This document shows positions 1 to 13,733 of a DNA stretch of 64,000 bases, one piece after another. Under the pieces are notes generated by a model. That model made no database searches and was not told the origin of the DNA. It was given only the letters and a program-made list of their open reading frames with translations. How positions within the stretch are numbered: the first letter of the stretch is position 1; the number at the start of each line of letters is the position of its first letter. A program made the position numbers and the translations under genes. This DNA comes from Plasmopara viticola (Eukaryota; Oomycota; Peronosporomycetes; Peronosporales; Peronosporaceae): assembly GCA_001695595.3 (NCBI GenBank), contig MBPM02000069.1, forward strand, positions 124,001 through 188,000, written 5' to 3'.

Positions 1-3000
1 AGAACCGCCATTGATTCTAGCCTCTTTGGAATGGAAAGCCAGGTTTTAACGTGAAAGCTCTGCTTTGTGTAGCGACTCCCCGATAAAGCTTAGATTGCAT
101 GGGGATCAAAGCCATTGCTTCCTCTTGTTTTTTCGAAAGAAAAGTCGTATCGATAACAAAATAGGCACTGAGAAAGGCTGCTACTTGGTCGGGTCGTTCA
201 ACTGCAACCAAGCCAACTCAAAGAAGGCCTAGTCTGTGCCTCAGGCTGTGCATTCAAAGTCTATTGCACCTGCATACTACATAAGTTATTATCCCCAGCA
301 AAAAGGCCCTCAGGCAAACAAGGTTATCTAAGCCTCCCATCCATTGACGGCGGGGAGTTGTGCCAAAAGTTTCTCTTAATCGGTGGACCCACGCAGTGTG
401 ACGGCAGCCACTCGTCTATCTTACCACCTGCTAAAGCTGCAAAGAAATCTCAAATTTGCTCCAATGCTGTCAAAGGGGCTCCATCGCTCGGAGGTAAAAC
501 TTAGAAAGGGTTTAGCGTTGTCGACGATTGACCGACTCTCACAGTAGAGTACAGAAGAACTCGTTGGCTCCTGACTAGGACCCAACCTGGGATACCCTCG
601 TCTTTAAGGTCAATAAATTTGAAAAAAAGAGGGCGAGGTCAAAGACGACAACCCTGTGTGTAATTTTTGTCGGGTGGGTCTAATGACTTAATCACTAGCG
701 CTATGAGTGAGGGACTATGCAACTCGTCCACCTCCGGATACGGACGCATGTCATCGTCCCGTGAGAGGTCCACTTTTCTCAAGCCAAAGGGTCCGATAGC
801 GATGAAGAAAAGAAGGATCATGTAGAAGGGGGGTACTCGGCCTGTAAATTCATCTCTTTTACAAGCGTAGTCGTGCGATCGATTTGGTCGGTAGCCATCC
901 GCACTCCTTATACTAATCCTCGCTTCTTTGTGTTCGTAAATTTTCCACAGTTTGGAAAAGTATATATTATTGTCGTTCGCTAATGCTCCTTTCCCGAACG
1001 TAGCGCTTGTGCGAAAATTCTGAGTGAGACAAAATGAGTCGAGGTTTCTGCGCACTGAGGGTCGCGGTTATGACTAAGCGATAGTTGCCATTCTAACAGA
1101 ATGAAGCACTAATGAGTCACGATTTACGTGCGCCATATTTTTTTTTGGATAAAATGATCCTTATAATTCGTTTGCTCTGTCCCAATTAAAGAGCACATAA
1201 GGCTATCGCCAATTGTCAGTTTCCATTATTTTCACTGTCATTTTTGTGCCTGTAAATTCTGGATTGAACGTTCTTAAAGTGCCGAGGAGAATTGTTTCAT
1301 TTTGATACACACTAACGATTGTGAAAAAAGTTCATCGGTCTGAAGAGGTGGTGAGTAGAATACCATTTCCAAGTCTCCTTGTTTTCGAGCATCAAGCTCA
1401 CATGTCAGTTTCCATTTTTATAAGGATGACTTGTTTGTCGTATAATCTTTGCGAAGCTCTCAATTTTCTTGTTTTCCAAATTCAACTTGTAAAGTATTGC
1501 TGACTTGCATCTTTTGCCGACGTTAACATTCATATCTGTTTAGCTGCACGTTTTAGTGCCTTACACGCTTTTACGACCAAAAATATTCTCTCGTTCTGTA
1601 GCACAAGCTGTAATCATGGCTGTGGCCTGCCAAATTCTGCGCACAATATCAGACATAACTTCCAGCTGCATATAGTTTAAAGCATGTTTGACACCAGCGC
1701 GATTCTCTGTCAGTTCAAGTCCATGTTTTGTATATGTGTAGTTTAAGCTATTCTTCTTGATCATGAGGGCCGACAAAATCGATCCCAATTCTGTACCATG
1801 TTTCTGGGAAATTACTGCTGACAGCTCAAAATAGGATAGATAGATCATATAACTGTAGAGCTGACTCATTTTTTCTTTGCTCTTTCTCCTTCAGATCTTT
1901 TGGAGCGAGTGGAAAGTCGTCACCAGCAATTACGTTCTCATTTCTATCGCATTGGCACCAGGCGAGACAATCGCAAATTCACCGGTACTTATCCCCTCCC
2001 TATTCAAACTTGACCAAACAATATAAACTTTACCTGCAGTGGGTAGTATCTTCCTTAATATTACGAGATGCTGCAGCTTACTTGTAAAGTATTAAAGATT
2101 ATACGCCACTGCCGGTGTGGACTACAAAGCCACTTTTTGCCGTATATAGCGTGCACGACAAGACGAAGTTTAGAGCCAACAGTTTCGACAAGATGCTCAT
2201 AAAAGGTGATACATTGTTAATTGCGTCGGATGCAAGATCACCTACAGCAAGCCACGTGCATAGTGTGCAGATCCTTTAATACGAAAAGAAATCGGCGGTA
2301 ATATAACTGCGAGCCGGTAGGCTGTAAAAAAAATTATCCAGCAAAAGTAGATTTTCAATTTTGAAATATGGGCCCTGATTGAAGTGAATAGTTAAGATAT
2401 TTTACGTCTTAACTGTACCAGTGATTCCTCACAATCATACTTTGATAACGTTTTGGTCCATAATCAAGCAGGTCACAGCAAGACAGACGTGGAAATACTG
2501 ATCTTGACCGACTGAAAAGCTTAGTTCACTCTTCCTCTCATAGCCTCGCCTCGCCACATCTTTCCTCGCATCTCCTCGTCTAGCATTACCTTCCGCTCTT
2601 ACGCATTTACGTCTGGCCAAAACTCTTCGCTAGACTTCTTCAAGATTAATTGCTTAGCCAGTCGAAGGACGCTCACTTTATTATGCCAAGCTGTTGAATT
2701 GGAAAGCTTGCCCGACTGTCGATTGAACGCTTGCTTGTTTGCTCAAATTGCAGGATCAACCTCTTCTAAAAGGCTTGCTCACAAGCTTTGATAGGTCGTG
2801 TTCTCACCTCTGTTGCGTGCACGGCTTCTTTAAAAGAATTATGGGGCAGTTGCATGCTCCGAATTGATTCGGGGGTAGCGAAAGTCCGATTTAAAATTTA
2901 AAGCCCTCTTTGGCAGAAAATAAGTTCTGCTGGCACACACCTTGCCTTAACTTAAAGCCAGTCGTGCCATTCAAGACGTGCATCAAGTCTGTGTCTTCAA

Positions 3001-4501
3001 ATCACTGCTCCAAAATTTGCTTAAGAGTCCGCCTTGAAAGGAGTTAATTGTTACATCAGAATCATCGGCCTCGGAAAGGTCTTACCCAGGACAAGTTTGA
3101 CCACCATCACCACTACAGATGGGTAAGTTAAGTTGCTGATCCCGCTATCGGTTTATGAAACCGGTTTAGCGGCTTACACTTGTTTCAGTGCAAGAATTAT
3201 CTTGTATCCAACCTTAAAAAGCTCCTACTTGCACCAAAGAGGTTAGTTTTGTGAGCGAAGACGGCAAGGGGGTATTCATGCAAAGTCCGACCAAATTGCG
3301 TCAGTGACTCGTAAGTGCAAACTATTGGCGTGGTTGTTACAAAAAAATCACGTATAATAATCCATGCGAAGTGCAAGGTAGGAAAATTAAGTCCCCCACA
3401 CACTCCAGCATTGTGTACTAGCAACCAAAGTGGGGCATCGTACACATTTACAAATACGCTAAATACGGCTATCATCCCGGCCCAGATGTTGTTTCCTTAG
3501 AAGAAGGCTTTATGGAATTAACCCCACTTAATTTGTTGGTGTCTATTGCCATAACCAGCTGCCAAATAATGTTCTTTTGTGCCAGGTTAGCACAGGGCAA
3601 ACGCTCCTGAGAGGTGCTGGAGATATCAGATCTCATACAGGACTCGAAGTCCTGAAATTTGTATATCGCTCTAGCAACCGACGTCAAGTGGTCGGTGCTA
3701 TAACAAGAAAGAACGATGGTGTACACCAACGAGTGCCCAGTAAGGACCATCAAAGGTCCGATCAAACGGTGATTCATCTTTTTCGCATATACCCAATTTA
3801 CCATAGGCTAGTAGTATTTATTTTTACTCAATTCTTGGTATTTGTTAAGACGTGTTGCCGAGGCAAATGCAATCAAATCGTATGGTCTGCTGGAATCGCA
3901 CAGCTTAATTTTGACAAGGTAAAGGCAATGTGCTTTGTGAGTGAGTGGATTTGGAACGAATTCTAGCTCCCAGGACACTTCGTCATTTTTTGCAGGTGGC
4001 CGGCCTGGGCTTACTATTAGCTACATGTATGTACAAGCAGACTTGATCTAAATCTATATTTGACCAATAGCAATACCTTCCAATCTATATCGTTTTCCCA
4101 ACCAAAAAGTCTAACTCCACCTTTGTATGCCCAACTGCTTCCAAAGTACCGGCTCATGATCCCCAGTTCCCAGAATGGCTACCCAGCGATTAGCAGCTGC
4201 CGTGTTGAAGGATTTATAAGGAAGCTCTCTAGACCAAACGGCCATACTTGCCCCTGTTGACCCCTCACGGGAACCAGTCATTCACCCGAGGATCGTTGCG
4301 CGCCCGTCACACGTCTTCCCCCCTTTATAATTCTTCCCCACTATTGTGACTTCAGTGCAAAGCCTGATCGGAAACAAGCCGGACATTACTAATCACTGTC
4401 AAGGGGTTGTAAGAGCCCCGGGCGATCGTGTAGTCCACACCACCGAAGCGCTGGCTCGCCGTCTTAGTGTCAGTTGACAACAAGCAAGCATCGCGAAAGC
4501 C
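1..4501. other. Gene-poor stretch upstream of VAC14
   Basis: I recognise no gene here. Open frames of 90-140 codons on the minus strand (639-1055, 1561-1869, 3197-3475 and 3472-3804) lack convincing start contexts or family motifs. The pair at 3197-3804 is hydrophobic and in different frames, so it could be a decayed membrane-protein gene, but this is only an impression. The last 470 bp before 4501 are more GC-rich and pyrimidine-rich and probably hold the VAC14 promoter. I could not point to a clear TATA or initiator element. Confidence 0.4.
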
Positions 4502-6943
4502 ATGAGCAGCAGCGCCCACCCAACCGATACGATGCCCATGTTGCCACAATCCGCGCTCACTCAAGCGGCGGCGGCTGCTACAGCGGCCATGCCCTTTGTC
4601 TTGGGAAGTGGGGACACCCCAGAGACCCTCGAGTTCCCAGTCCAAGTGCCGCTGTCGCCCAATCTCATGCGCAACCTCGGCGATCGGTCGTACGACAAGC
4701 GCAAGGGCGCGGCCATGGAGCTCGAGAACCTCATTAAACAATTGCAGGAAAACGCCGCGTCGATTGAGTTTCATCAACAGCGGCAAGCGCCGCACCTTCC
4801 TCTCGACTCGCCCGATGCGCGACTCATTGCCTCGGACCTGCTCACGTCCGGGACCGAGAGCGACGGTGCGTTGCAGCTAACACCCTCCTTTGTCACGACG
4901 CATCGAAGCAACCCGAGTCGGCAATGCATTCCTGCGATCATTGGCTTGTTGGGCAATGACTTTGTGTGTTCGACGAATGCCAATCATCGAAAAGGCGGCT
5001 TGATTGGACTCGCCGCCACTGCCATTGGCCTCATGCACGATGCTCATTTGTACCTCGACAAGCTCTTGCCGCCCGTCTTGCATTGTTTTGATGACCCGGA
5101 AAGTCGCGTGCGGTACTACGCGTGTGAGAGTCTCTACAACATTGCCAAAGTCGCGCGGGGGCATATCTTGCAATATTTCAATCAGATTTTCGATGGCTTG
5201 TGCAAACTATTTGCCGACGTCGACGTCGATGTGAAGAACGGGGCCAATCTATTGGATCGATTGGTCAAAGATATTGTGACTGAGAGTGAATACTTTGACG
5301 TCGACATGTTTATTCCATTGCTCCACAAGTACATTCGCATGACGAACCCGTACATTCGACAATTATTGGTCGGCTGGATCACCGTCTTGGATTCCGTCCC
5401 AGACATTGACATGTTGGATTGGCTGCCCGAATTCCTCGATGGGTTGTTCAATATGCTCAGTGACGGGAATCGAGAGATTCGCCAGGCGGCCGACAGTGCG
5501 TTGGCCGAGTTTCTTCGCGAGATTAAGCAAACGGAAGACGTTGAGTTTGGCCGCATGGTGCACATTCTCGTGGGCCAATGCAACAGCAAAGAGCGCTTTA
5601 ATCGACTGACGGCCGTGACGTGGGTCCACGAGTTCGTCAACTTGGGACGCGAGAAACTCGTCGAGTTTTATGCCGACTTGTTGGCGGCCATCATGCACTG
5701 CATCTCGGACGCCGAGCATGAAATTCGACAGGTCGCCGAGCGTGCGAACGACGATTTGCTCCAGCTCGTCAAATCGACCATGGAAGACGTCGCGTTGCTC
5801 CCGTTGATGCAAAAACTCACGACGGAATTAAGCAGCGACCACGTGCCGACGCGCATGGCGGCGTTGCGCTGGATTTCCATGCTCTTGGAGAAATACCCGA
5901 ATCAATTGTCGGCGCACATTGGTCAATTGCTGCCCGCGTTGCTGCGGACCTTGTCCGACACGTCCGATAGTGTCGTGTTGCTCGATCTCGAAGTCTTGGC
6001 GCGCATTTCGCTCAACAAAATCGAGTTTGAAAAGGTCTTGAACGCCATCTTGTTGCTCTTTGCGCAAGACCGGCGCTTGCTCGAAGTGCGTGGGAGCATG
6101 ATTGTACGAAAGCTCTGTGTCCTCTTAGATTCCAAGAGTCTCTACCTCATTTTTGCCAAGGTGCTGGGCACGGACGCGATCTACCTCGATAGCCAAGCCG
6201 ACAGTGAGTTTGCGGCCGTCATGGTCCAGACGTTGAACCTCATCCTCTTGACGGCCAACGAGCTCGAGCACCTCCGGACGATCTTGCGCCGTAGTTTCCA
6301 GCCACGTGCGTCGGAAGACGACGTGGCCGTCTTTACCACGCTCTTTCGCTCGTGGTGTCACAATCCCATTGCGGCCTACAGCCTCTGCTTGCTGGCGCAA
6401 TCGTACTCGCTCTCGGCGGCCTTGATCCGTCAATTTGCCAACATTGATGCGTCCGTTGGCTTTCTCATGCAAATTGACAAGCTCGTGCAGCTCTTGGAGT
6501 CGCCCATTTTCATCCACATGCGGCTCCAGCTGCTGGAAATCCAAGACGAGTACCACACGGATTTGGTCAAGAGTCTCTATGGGCTCTTGATGCTCTTGCC
6601 CCAGAGCGCGGCGTTTCGTGTCTTGCGAGATCGACTGGCCAGTGTCACGAGCATGGCGACGGCCATTGATCGCATGGACTTGAACCGCGAGGCGCGAACG
6701 GTCCAGACGAAAAGCGAGGCGGCCACTGGCACGAGCGAGGCGGCACATGCACGACGCATGGACGTCGACGCGTTGCTTGCTCATTTTGACACGGTGCAGA
6801 CAAAACACACGGCGCTTCGTCAAAAAGGTGTGTGCTTGAGTTGACTGTGCGCAGTGAATTGGAGAGACTGATGATCATGCATGTATGTCGTAGGCGTGTA
6901 CGAGAAATCACTCACGAAAGAAGCGAGTAGTACCGAAGTTTAA
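4502..6943 (+). CDS. VAC14: VAC14-like scaffold of the PIKfyve/Fab1 lipid kinase complex
   Basis: VAC14 is a HEAT-repeat scaffold that holds the PI3P 5-kinase PIKfyve/Fab1 and the phosphatase Fig4 on endosomal or vacuolar membranes, and so controls PI(3,5)P2. The frame from the ATG at 4502 gives about 780 residues, close to the usual length of animal VAC14. An N-terminal SPNLMRNLGDRSYDKRK block (about 52-68) is followed by a conserved region at about 145-250. That region contains KGGLIGLAA, RVRYYACESLYNIAKVARG and LLDRLVKDIVTE, typical of the Vac14 Fab1-binding segment. HEAT-like helices follow, and a Fig4-binding-type C-terminus lies at about 570-750. The uninterrupted frame stops at 6844. 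A better end is likely by splicing: a GTGTGT donor at 6828 and a TAG acceptor ending at 6893 give 791 residues, ending at 6943. Residues 90-140 form a low-conservation insert. The next gene is convergent, about 70 bp away. Confidence 0.93.
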
Positions 6944-7015
6944 GGACCTTAGACACTAAATTACCAAAGGCATCAACTCGTTCAGACCCCCCGTGGGTCC
7001 ATCTAGTTTTTCTTG

Positions 7016-8765
7016 CTACTCTTTGCTTCTCTCGTGTCCTCGCCACAGGGCAAGGCGACCGGACGAATTGCCACCTGCAAGCAAGTCCACGTGAGGATGG
7101 AAAGCATTGATCGAGTGCACGGACGCAAAGTTCTCGCTCACTAATTCACGCACGGGACGCCGCCGACCAGCTTGAAAGATTTGAAGCCGTCGTGGCTGCT
7201 CCATGCAGCCAATGACAAAGTGATTCGGTCGCTTCACGTCCCACGCCGCGTGGAGTTTCGTCAACCATCGACCCGTTAGATTGTTGTGACGGACGCGGAG
7301 CGGAGCGGGCAGCGTCACATCAAGTCGCTTCGACCGCTGTTGCTCTGCAAGACTTGACGTGGCAAACATGTCAATGTACGAATCTTGGCCAACAGTGACG
7401 AGCCACTCCCCCTCGCGTGGCGAAAAGTACGCACAGTTGACGCTACGGGCATGGGGCAACGTCACGAGTGGCGTGTTGGTCGTCCGTGCCAAGCGACGCG
7501 CATCCCATAGACACACTGTACGGTCCAACGACGCTGTCGCCAAGCAGCTACCATCAAACAAGCACACGGTAAGCAGAAGGCACGCAAAAAGACACAGGCC
7601 ACTGGACGTACAAGTCGAGGCGTGGATGTTGATGGACCGTATTGACCTTCTTTTCATGCAATTGATACCGTGCACTCTGCATGGTGGACGCACGACGATC
7701 AATGAGTCGCACACTGCCATCGTCACAGCTGGCATAGTAACACTGCAGTGTGCCAGCCTCGACCAACGACGAAATGCCGGCCTTGTCACGAGTCTCGTAC
7801 ACGAGGGACGACGCCGCCGCGCGCAAGTCAAACTCACGCACACTTCCGTCAAAACTGCTCGAAAGTAACGTCGACTTGTTCGAAAAGATCAATTGAGTCA
7901 GGGGCGTCGAGTGGGGTCGATACACTGCCAACGAGGCCGCTGGAGACGGCACGGCTTGCGCTTCCGTGCCAGGTGTCCACAAAGCAAGATGCCCGACTTT
8001 GTCCCCACATGCCACCACAATGCGATCACTTCGGGGCAAGAAAGCAACGGCATAGATCCGTTCTTGCACGGCTTTGACGATATCGTGGTCTGCCAATGTA
8101 TACTCGACGCCATCGTCTTGTTCGACCGGCACGTCTTCGTCTCCGTCGGATGCTTCGTCATCGACGATCGTGCCAAGAAACGCTTTACTCTCTCCATCCA
8201 CAGCGTCCAAGACACGAAGGTTGCTGCTGCGGGGTGTCGAACCCCCACGAGGTTTCTCCATGTCGAACTGATCAATCGTATCGATAGGTTCCACTTCCAC
8301 TTGTTTGCCTTCCAGCCGTCTTGATTTACGAATCGGTTGCGTCAATCGCTCGGCTTTTTTTGCTGCTTGATGCGCTCGTTTGCGAGCTACTTCGTGCTGT
8401 TTCGTGGTCATTCCAGCGTCGAGGCCGACCGCCGTCCTCGCCTGAATCTTGGCCGTCGAGACACCCATTTGCTGCATGAATGCGAGATTCCGTTGAATAT
8501 TCTCACGACGTTTGCGTTCGTACTCAGTCAGTCCTGCGTCCTCCTCTTTTGCTTCCGTGTTGCTCGAGGGAAGAGTGGCATCTTCCTGCTGCTTAGACGG
8601 TGGTTCTACTTTGATTTGTGCGATGGACGAAGGCCGACGGGACGAGCGACGGAGTGATGTGGTGGAAGGCGACAGAGAGTGACTTGATGTGGCTGGATCG
8701 ACAGAGTTGAGGTGCTGTAGAGGCGCCGACGGCTTGGCTGTTGCGCGGGACCGGGTGTGAGGCAT
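7016..8765 (-). CDS. WDR76/CMR1-family WD-repeat protein
   Basis: The family (yeast Cmr1, animal WDR76) is nuclear, binds chromatin or damaged DNA and takes part in DNA-damage and protein quality-control responses. The model has two exons: 8765-7612, then a 64-bp intron (GTACGT donor, TAG acceptor), then 7547-7016. Together they give 561 residues. The N-terminus (1-75) is Ser/Thr-rich and basic. Residues about 80-101 carry LTEYERKRRENIQRNLAFM, the signature of this family just before its propeller. A basic region and an acidic patch (SDGDEDVPVEQDDG) follow. WD-type repeats run from about residue 235 to the end, including SSFDGSVREFDLR, DDGSVRLIDRR and ATASLDRTVCLWD; the last is formed across the splice. 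The start is the first ATG of the frame. It is tail to tail with VAC14. Confidence 0.88.
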
Positions 8766-9816
8766 TGATGGCGTTCAATACGCGAGAGATAATTGTACCG
8801 ATAGGGTACTGGTACTTGAGTGGTATTGCTTTCGAACCGTTTCACACGTAGTTCTTATGTTAAAAAGGATTGTCCGAATCATTCTCGGCGAAATCCTACA
8901 AGGTTGGCACAGAGCCAAGGTATTCGTCTCTCATTTGAGCATAGAATGCGAATGTAAGCATGCTGGCTATCTAATGAGAGCTACCTCATATCAATGTACG
9001 ACCAAAAGGCTGCGATTTTTTTCGAAGCACCAGATACTTTTGACTCAGATAGCAACGACCCTCAAACAAACATGCCACATTTGGTGTGGCGGCCTTCAGG
9101 TGCACTCAGAGCAAGAAGACTGCGCCACATCACAGCTAGATTACGGCGCACGTATAAGTTCCTAATGCATTGTACTTTGTTGGTCAAGAAAGATTTAAGA
9201 GGCCAATCTTGCCTCGTCTCTTTGTCTGTTATTATAGGAGAAGCGATTTCTGCGTGACCCGAGGGTGTGCGCATGATAAGGCTGCAGGGTCGCACAAGGT
9301 TCTGAGAGCTGACAAAATCTTTGGAAGAAGAAGGGCTTCCTTGGACGTGAAACCGATGCTTAGCGATTTGCTTGATTCTAAGAATTTTATCGCCTTGGTG
9401 ATAAGACTGACATTTTTTCGCCATGTTTGTGTGAGTTAAAGTGTCGTTTGCTTTTAGCGGACCCTGCTTGACCGCCAAATTTTTATCACCTTTCGCGACA
9501 TCTTCAACTGTTTATATAGAATTAAAGTGCAATTCCAAGGCATAGAAAGAAAACAATTCCGGAGTCTTCACCAATAAACGTAGAAGTGACTGCACTTCTG
9601 AGAGTTTAAGGTACGTGTTAGTAAAATAAATTTATTAAAAGAGCGTACAGCCAGTCAGTACGTGACCTCAGTATCAAATGCAAACTCAATAATTGACAGG
9701 TCGTTGTTCCAAGAATTGTCAGAACGACAACACTTTGAAAGCGCATGATACTTCAAAGAGCGATCACTTTCTAGGCCACGCTGAAAATTTCTCGATTTTA
9801 TTCATATTGAATGGAC

Positions 9817-10035
9817 AAACGGGTGGCCAAGTATGTGAGACCTGCCGAAGGATGACACCCGCGGCTTACACGTCGGCTTTATCACCACGTTTAACGGAAA
9901 AAAATTGAGAGTTAGAAGCTCATCAGCCGCAATTATTGTTATTTGTATACCAGAAGCCGGCAGCGATATAGACATTGCGATAGCTGTGTGCCACCTTAAC
10001 AAGGTAGTGCATTTGATATCGCTTTCAGGAAGTAT
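9817..10035 (-). repeat. Degenerate repeat family X, copy 1
   Basis: By eye this segment matches 21,107-21,328 in the same orientation. Shared landmarks are GTGAGACCTGCC, a GCGGCT-CACGT(C/T)GGCT block and a terminal GTGCATTTGA. Both copies show broken minus-strand coding-like frames. I cannot assign a family; it may be an old retrocopy or a transposon piece. Confidence 0.5.
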
Positions 10036-12556
10036 TACTGGGAAAAAACATCAAAAGTTCTAGTAAGCTGTTCCCAATAGTCGTTCGAACCCGATTGTGT
10101 CATTATGAGCCCGCTGCGTTTTGGCAAACATTTTATAATTGCTAAAATACCTCTTTCTACCGACCTCAGCATTATAATCGATAAGGTCGACGGTCTCACC
10201 AAAAGAGATAATTACTGAAGGACACAATGCAAAGTATGCCGGGGAAGCTACGCGCTGTAATGAACCGAACCCGAAGATAGGCGCTATGATGAAGCGGACC
10301 GATTGTCCATTCACAATGATGCAGCTGCAATTGCTGGCGAAAAAAATAAAAGGATTTTGCATTGATGCATTCGATGATAAACTGCGCTAATGGATCTACA
10401 TCGGGTCAAATTAAATGTTTGACACTCTTCTGGCTTTTATCCCTGTTTATATAGACCAAATCATAGACTGGTGCAAATGAATTTTGGCAAGCATATTGAG
10501 CTTGCCAGGTTAACATTCAAAGGGGAGTTGTAATTCCAGTCATCTTGACGTTTGTACGGACAGCTGAATCGATTTTTTGCCGTCCTCAAGGATCCGTGCT
10601 CGAGCATGAGGTCGAAAGTAGTTGCACTCTCCATCATCTCTGGGCCATACAATCCGACACGCGGATTAATGAAATGATATTTCGATGCGAAATCTAATGA
10701 TTTGTCATCCAAAATGGGAGTGCTGGATAATTGGCCTCGTGCCAGACTCAAGCTACTGTGGCTCTAGGTTGTGCCTTCTTCCAAGTGGACAATGTGAACT
10801 CAATAATTTTAAGACTTAAAGAAAGCATAGAATCCCTTGCAATCGTCACCAACTTTCAATGCTTCAAACCCGAGCAAAATATGGCGTTCAGCTCATATTT
10901 TGTGTAGCCTGAATGTGCACAACTACCTTTTATTAGAAAGCAAGTGCTGCTTAAAGCATGTCAATGTGCATGCTGTATTGTGCACTATATGGTGGTGAAT
11001 AAATGACTTTTAATCCAAACAATGGAACCAGGCATTCGACCAGGGCGTCTAGCGGAATGTTATGAGATAACTTGTGATAGATTATAAAAAGAGGCGGCGC
11101 TTAAGTATCTGGTTATACAGCTGCTTTTATCTATAAAATGTTCAATTAAGCATACTTTGACAATGCACTTTTTCAAAGCCGTTCTGTTGAAAATCATTCG
11201 GCTCTGGAGGCCCATTTTGACGCTCAAGGCGAGTTTTGATGTCATTGAAAACCAATATAGTTTACTTCAGCATCAACCAACGTCCTTGGCGACTTTGTCG
11301 TTCTGAGAAGACATAGAAATACAGGAATGCACCACGAGTTGCTCGTGCCACAAAATTAAAAGGTTCTTTATAAGCTAGCTCCCTTGTTGGGGTACTTCGA
11401 GTCTTACCAAACCTCATTACGACCAATTAAAATGAAACTTTTAATACTACTGAGCGAGCCAGCGTTCGATAGCATCGTTAGCAACAAAGAAGTCTCCAGC
11501 AAGCCGTCGTTCTGGCGTAAACGAACGAGTTAACTTCGTTTTGCGTAGTTTGTGACGCTTCCGAGTATTTGTGGTGTATTCGCTCTGCTGGCGATGAAGA
11601 GGGTCACAAATTGAACATCTTGTACCAGTCTAGAGAGCTTAATGCCGAGCGAAACTCTTTCGTTAATGACAGTTAACTTCTTGTTATGACGTACGAATTT
11701 ATTGTGATCTCAGGTGCACCATTTAGGCTTAAAAGTATTAAGGCTAGTTCTCGAACATATAAAAGATGACATTTCGATCTATACCGAGGGTCTTTATCGT
11801 GTGACACAACTTTTTTGGCGGACAATCTACCTCAATTGTGAGATTGCTCATGAGTGTCAAACGACCAATTAGTTATGCGTTTTGGCTCTGTTTGCCAAGA
11901 GATTAAGATTAAAAAAAAGAAATCTTTTTGTCAGCGTCTTTGACAGTGATGTCTTCTTACGGTCCTTAGCATCCCTAATGTAGGTCTTAAAGCCTTCATA
12001 GTCTGCAGCATTGAAAGCTGAATCAACACCTTCCGATGCTTTCATTTGTTTTCGGGCGAGTAACCTCCTAGGCTTCTTCCTTGAAACGCCATACTCATAA
12101 TAGAAGTCTTCAAACCTGTAACAAAAAATGGTGTTTGTGGCTTCCCCGTTAGTCAACCCTCAGCCCACACCATTAAGCCGCGGCATATCTAGGATCAAAT
12201 CATATTAGTAAACACAATAAATGACCCCGTTTATCGTGTCGAGAATTGCAAGCCCTCACCTTTATTCGCAACTCACCTAAAGAAATGGTTTTAAGAAGTA
12301 CGATAATTGGCCAAGCTACGCTAGCTTTTTTGGCCTTCACAAAGTTTCAAGGCAAAAAAGAACTTCTAGGTGCTCTTATAAATTTGTTGAATATGTTTGT
12401 CTTACCGTATTTTGGGGCTTAACAGAGAATGATGCGCTTAGAGTGGCCGCTTCACCGAAATAGCTTAAGTAATCATTTTTGTTTGGTACGTGATTTATGC
12501 ATGTGCTAGCACGAGGTCTAGCAGACTCCATAGTAATATTTTGCGAAAGCAAAAAA

Positions 12557-12592
12557 AAGTTGGGACGCGGAGTTGATCATGGACACCAACTT
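12557..12592. repeat. Short inverted repeat with AAGTTGG ends
   Basis: The sequence starts AAGTTGGGACG and ends GGACACCAACTT, with a loop of about 20 bases. The same outer ends occur in the longer hairpin at 44,830. It could be the fused ends or footprint of a small DNA transposon. Confidence 0.4.
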
Positions 12593-13733
12593 CACTTAAC
12601 TAGCTCTGGTCGTCAAATTGTTGTTTTGTGGTAGAGAAAAGCATATTGCTTTACTGCTCAATGTCTTGTAAAACATGACAATGCTGCGTTCGCCAGACTG
12701 TTTGGCGGGACAGTGGTGCTTCAATCAGCGCGAAAACGTGAAGTATTTATGTGTGATAGCCGCAAGACACGCTATAAGCCTCTCTACCAAAAAGAACGAT
12801 AAAAAAACGTTCCTACTATTCCTGGACATCTTTTCCAGCCTGGTGATATCAATTGTCGTTGCAATCAAGGTCTAGTGGCTGCAATGATCTTTAGATCCAG
12901 CGGGCGTTCACATTTGTAAGCTGGTCAATTGCATACGTAGAGCGTTAAATTCACAGTTCACGAACGTCACTTATTTACTGCCTCTGCGCATATTTTATAT
13001 GCCGGTAGATATCGAAACCAGTTGAGGAAAACGCCATATTTGCAAGAACAATTCTAGCTGGTATTGATGCGACCACAGATCATTTTTGTATATATATCGA
13101 TATATATGCTGCATTCGTTTTAATTTTTCGATCTCTTTAGACCAACGGTTTTGATCAGTCGTTCAACACAAGATTGATCTTTCGAAATCCGCCGGCTAGA
13201 ACTAAGTTGTCTTTAGTGAAAAGTGGTGTTTGTCACCCAAACTATTTCTGAAGCCCTAATTTCGCTATATAGCTTTTTCGGTTTGTGGGGCGCCCAGCCC
13301 ACTCGATCATCATGGGTGTGGGTAAGAGGGGTAATCACACTATTGGGAGATACTACTTGTTCTTTTTCGTGACTTATCTTCCGCTGCCTTTGTTTGAATT
13401 CTTAAAAGAGGTATCGACCCAGAAGCCTCCCGGCTGCAGACCGAGCGAATAACGTTTCAAGCCTCAGTATCCATTACGTGCCTTTTCTGAGCAATATGTT
13501 GCGTATTCCCATCACAGCTGCTAGTACTTTTGATCATTTCTACGTTCATGCAAATCGTTTTCTGAACGTTCAGTCGTAAATATTCGGCCATTTTTATCTG
13601 TCAAACGGCAGTTGACAATGTCTAAGAAAGTGATGGATGTACGGGTCCGAAAATGTAACTGCATATGTCGCTTCTACAAACTTTAAGTATTCTTAATGCG
13701 TCAAGGTATCAAGCTCTACGAATGGAATAGAGC

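Noticed and set aside
4596..6911. Several long frames antisense or shifted within VAC14.
   Set aside because: They are shadows of the GC-rich VAC14 coding frame; none has a family motif.
9830..10362. A protein-kinase relic (FGFGSLQ, SPAYFA and DKADV-stop-AAGVIL peptides on the minus strand).
   Set aside because: Spacing between the motifs does not fit a kinase and the second copy of the repeat at 21.1 kb does not support the pattern; chance resemblance is more likely.
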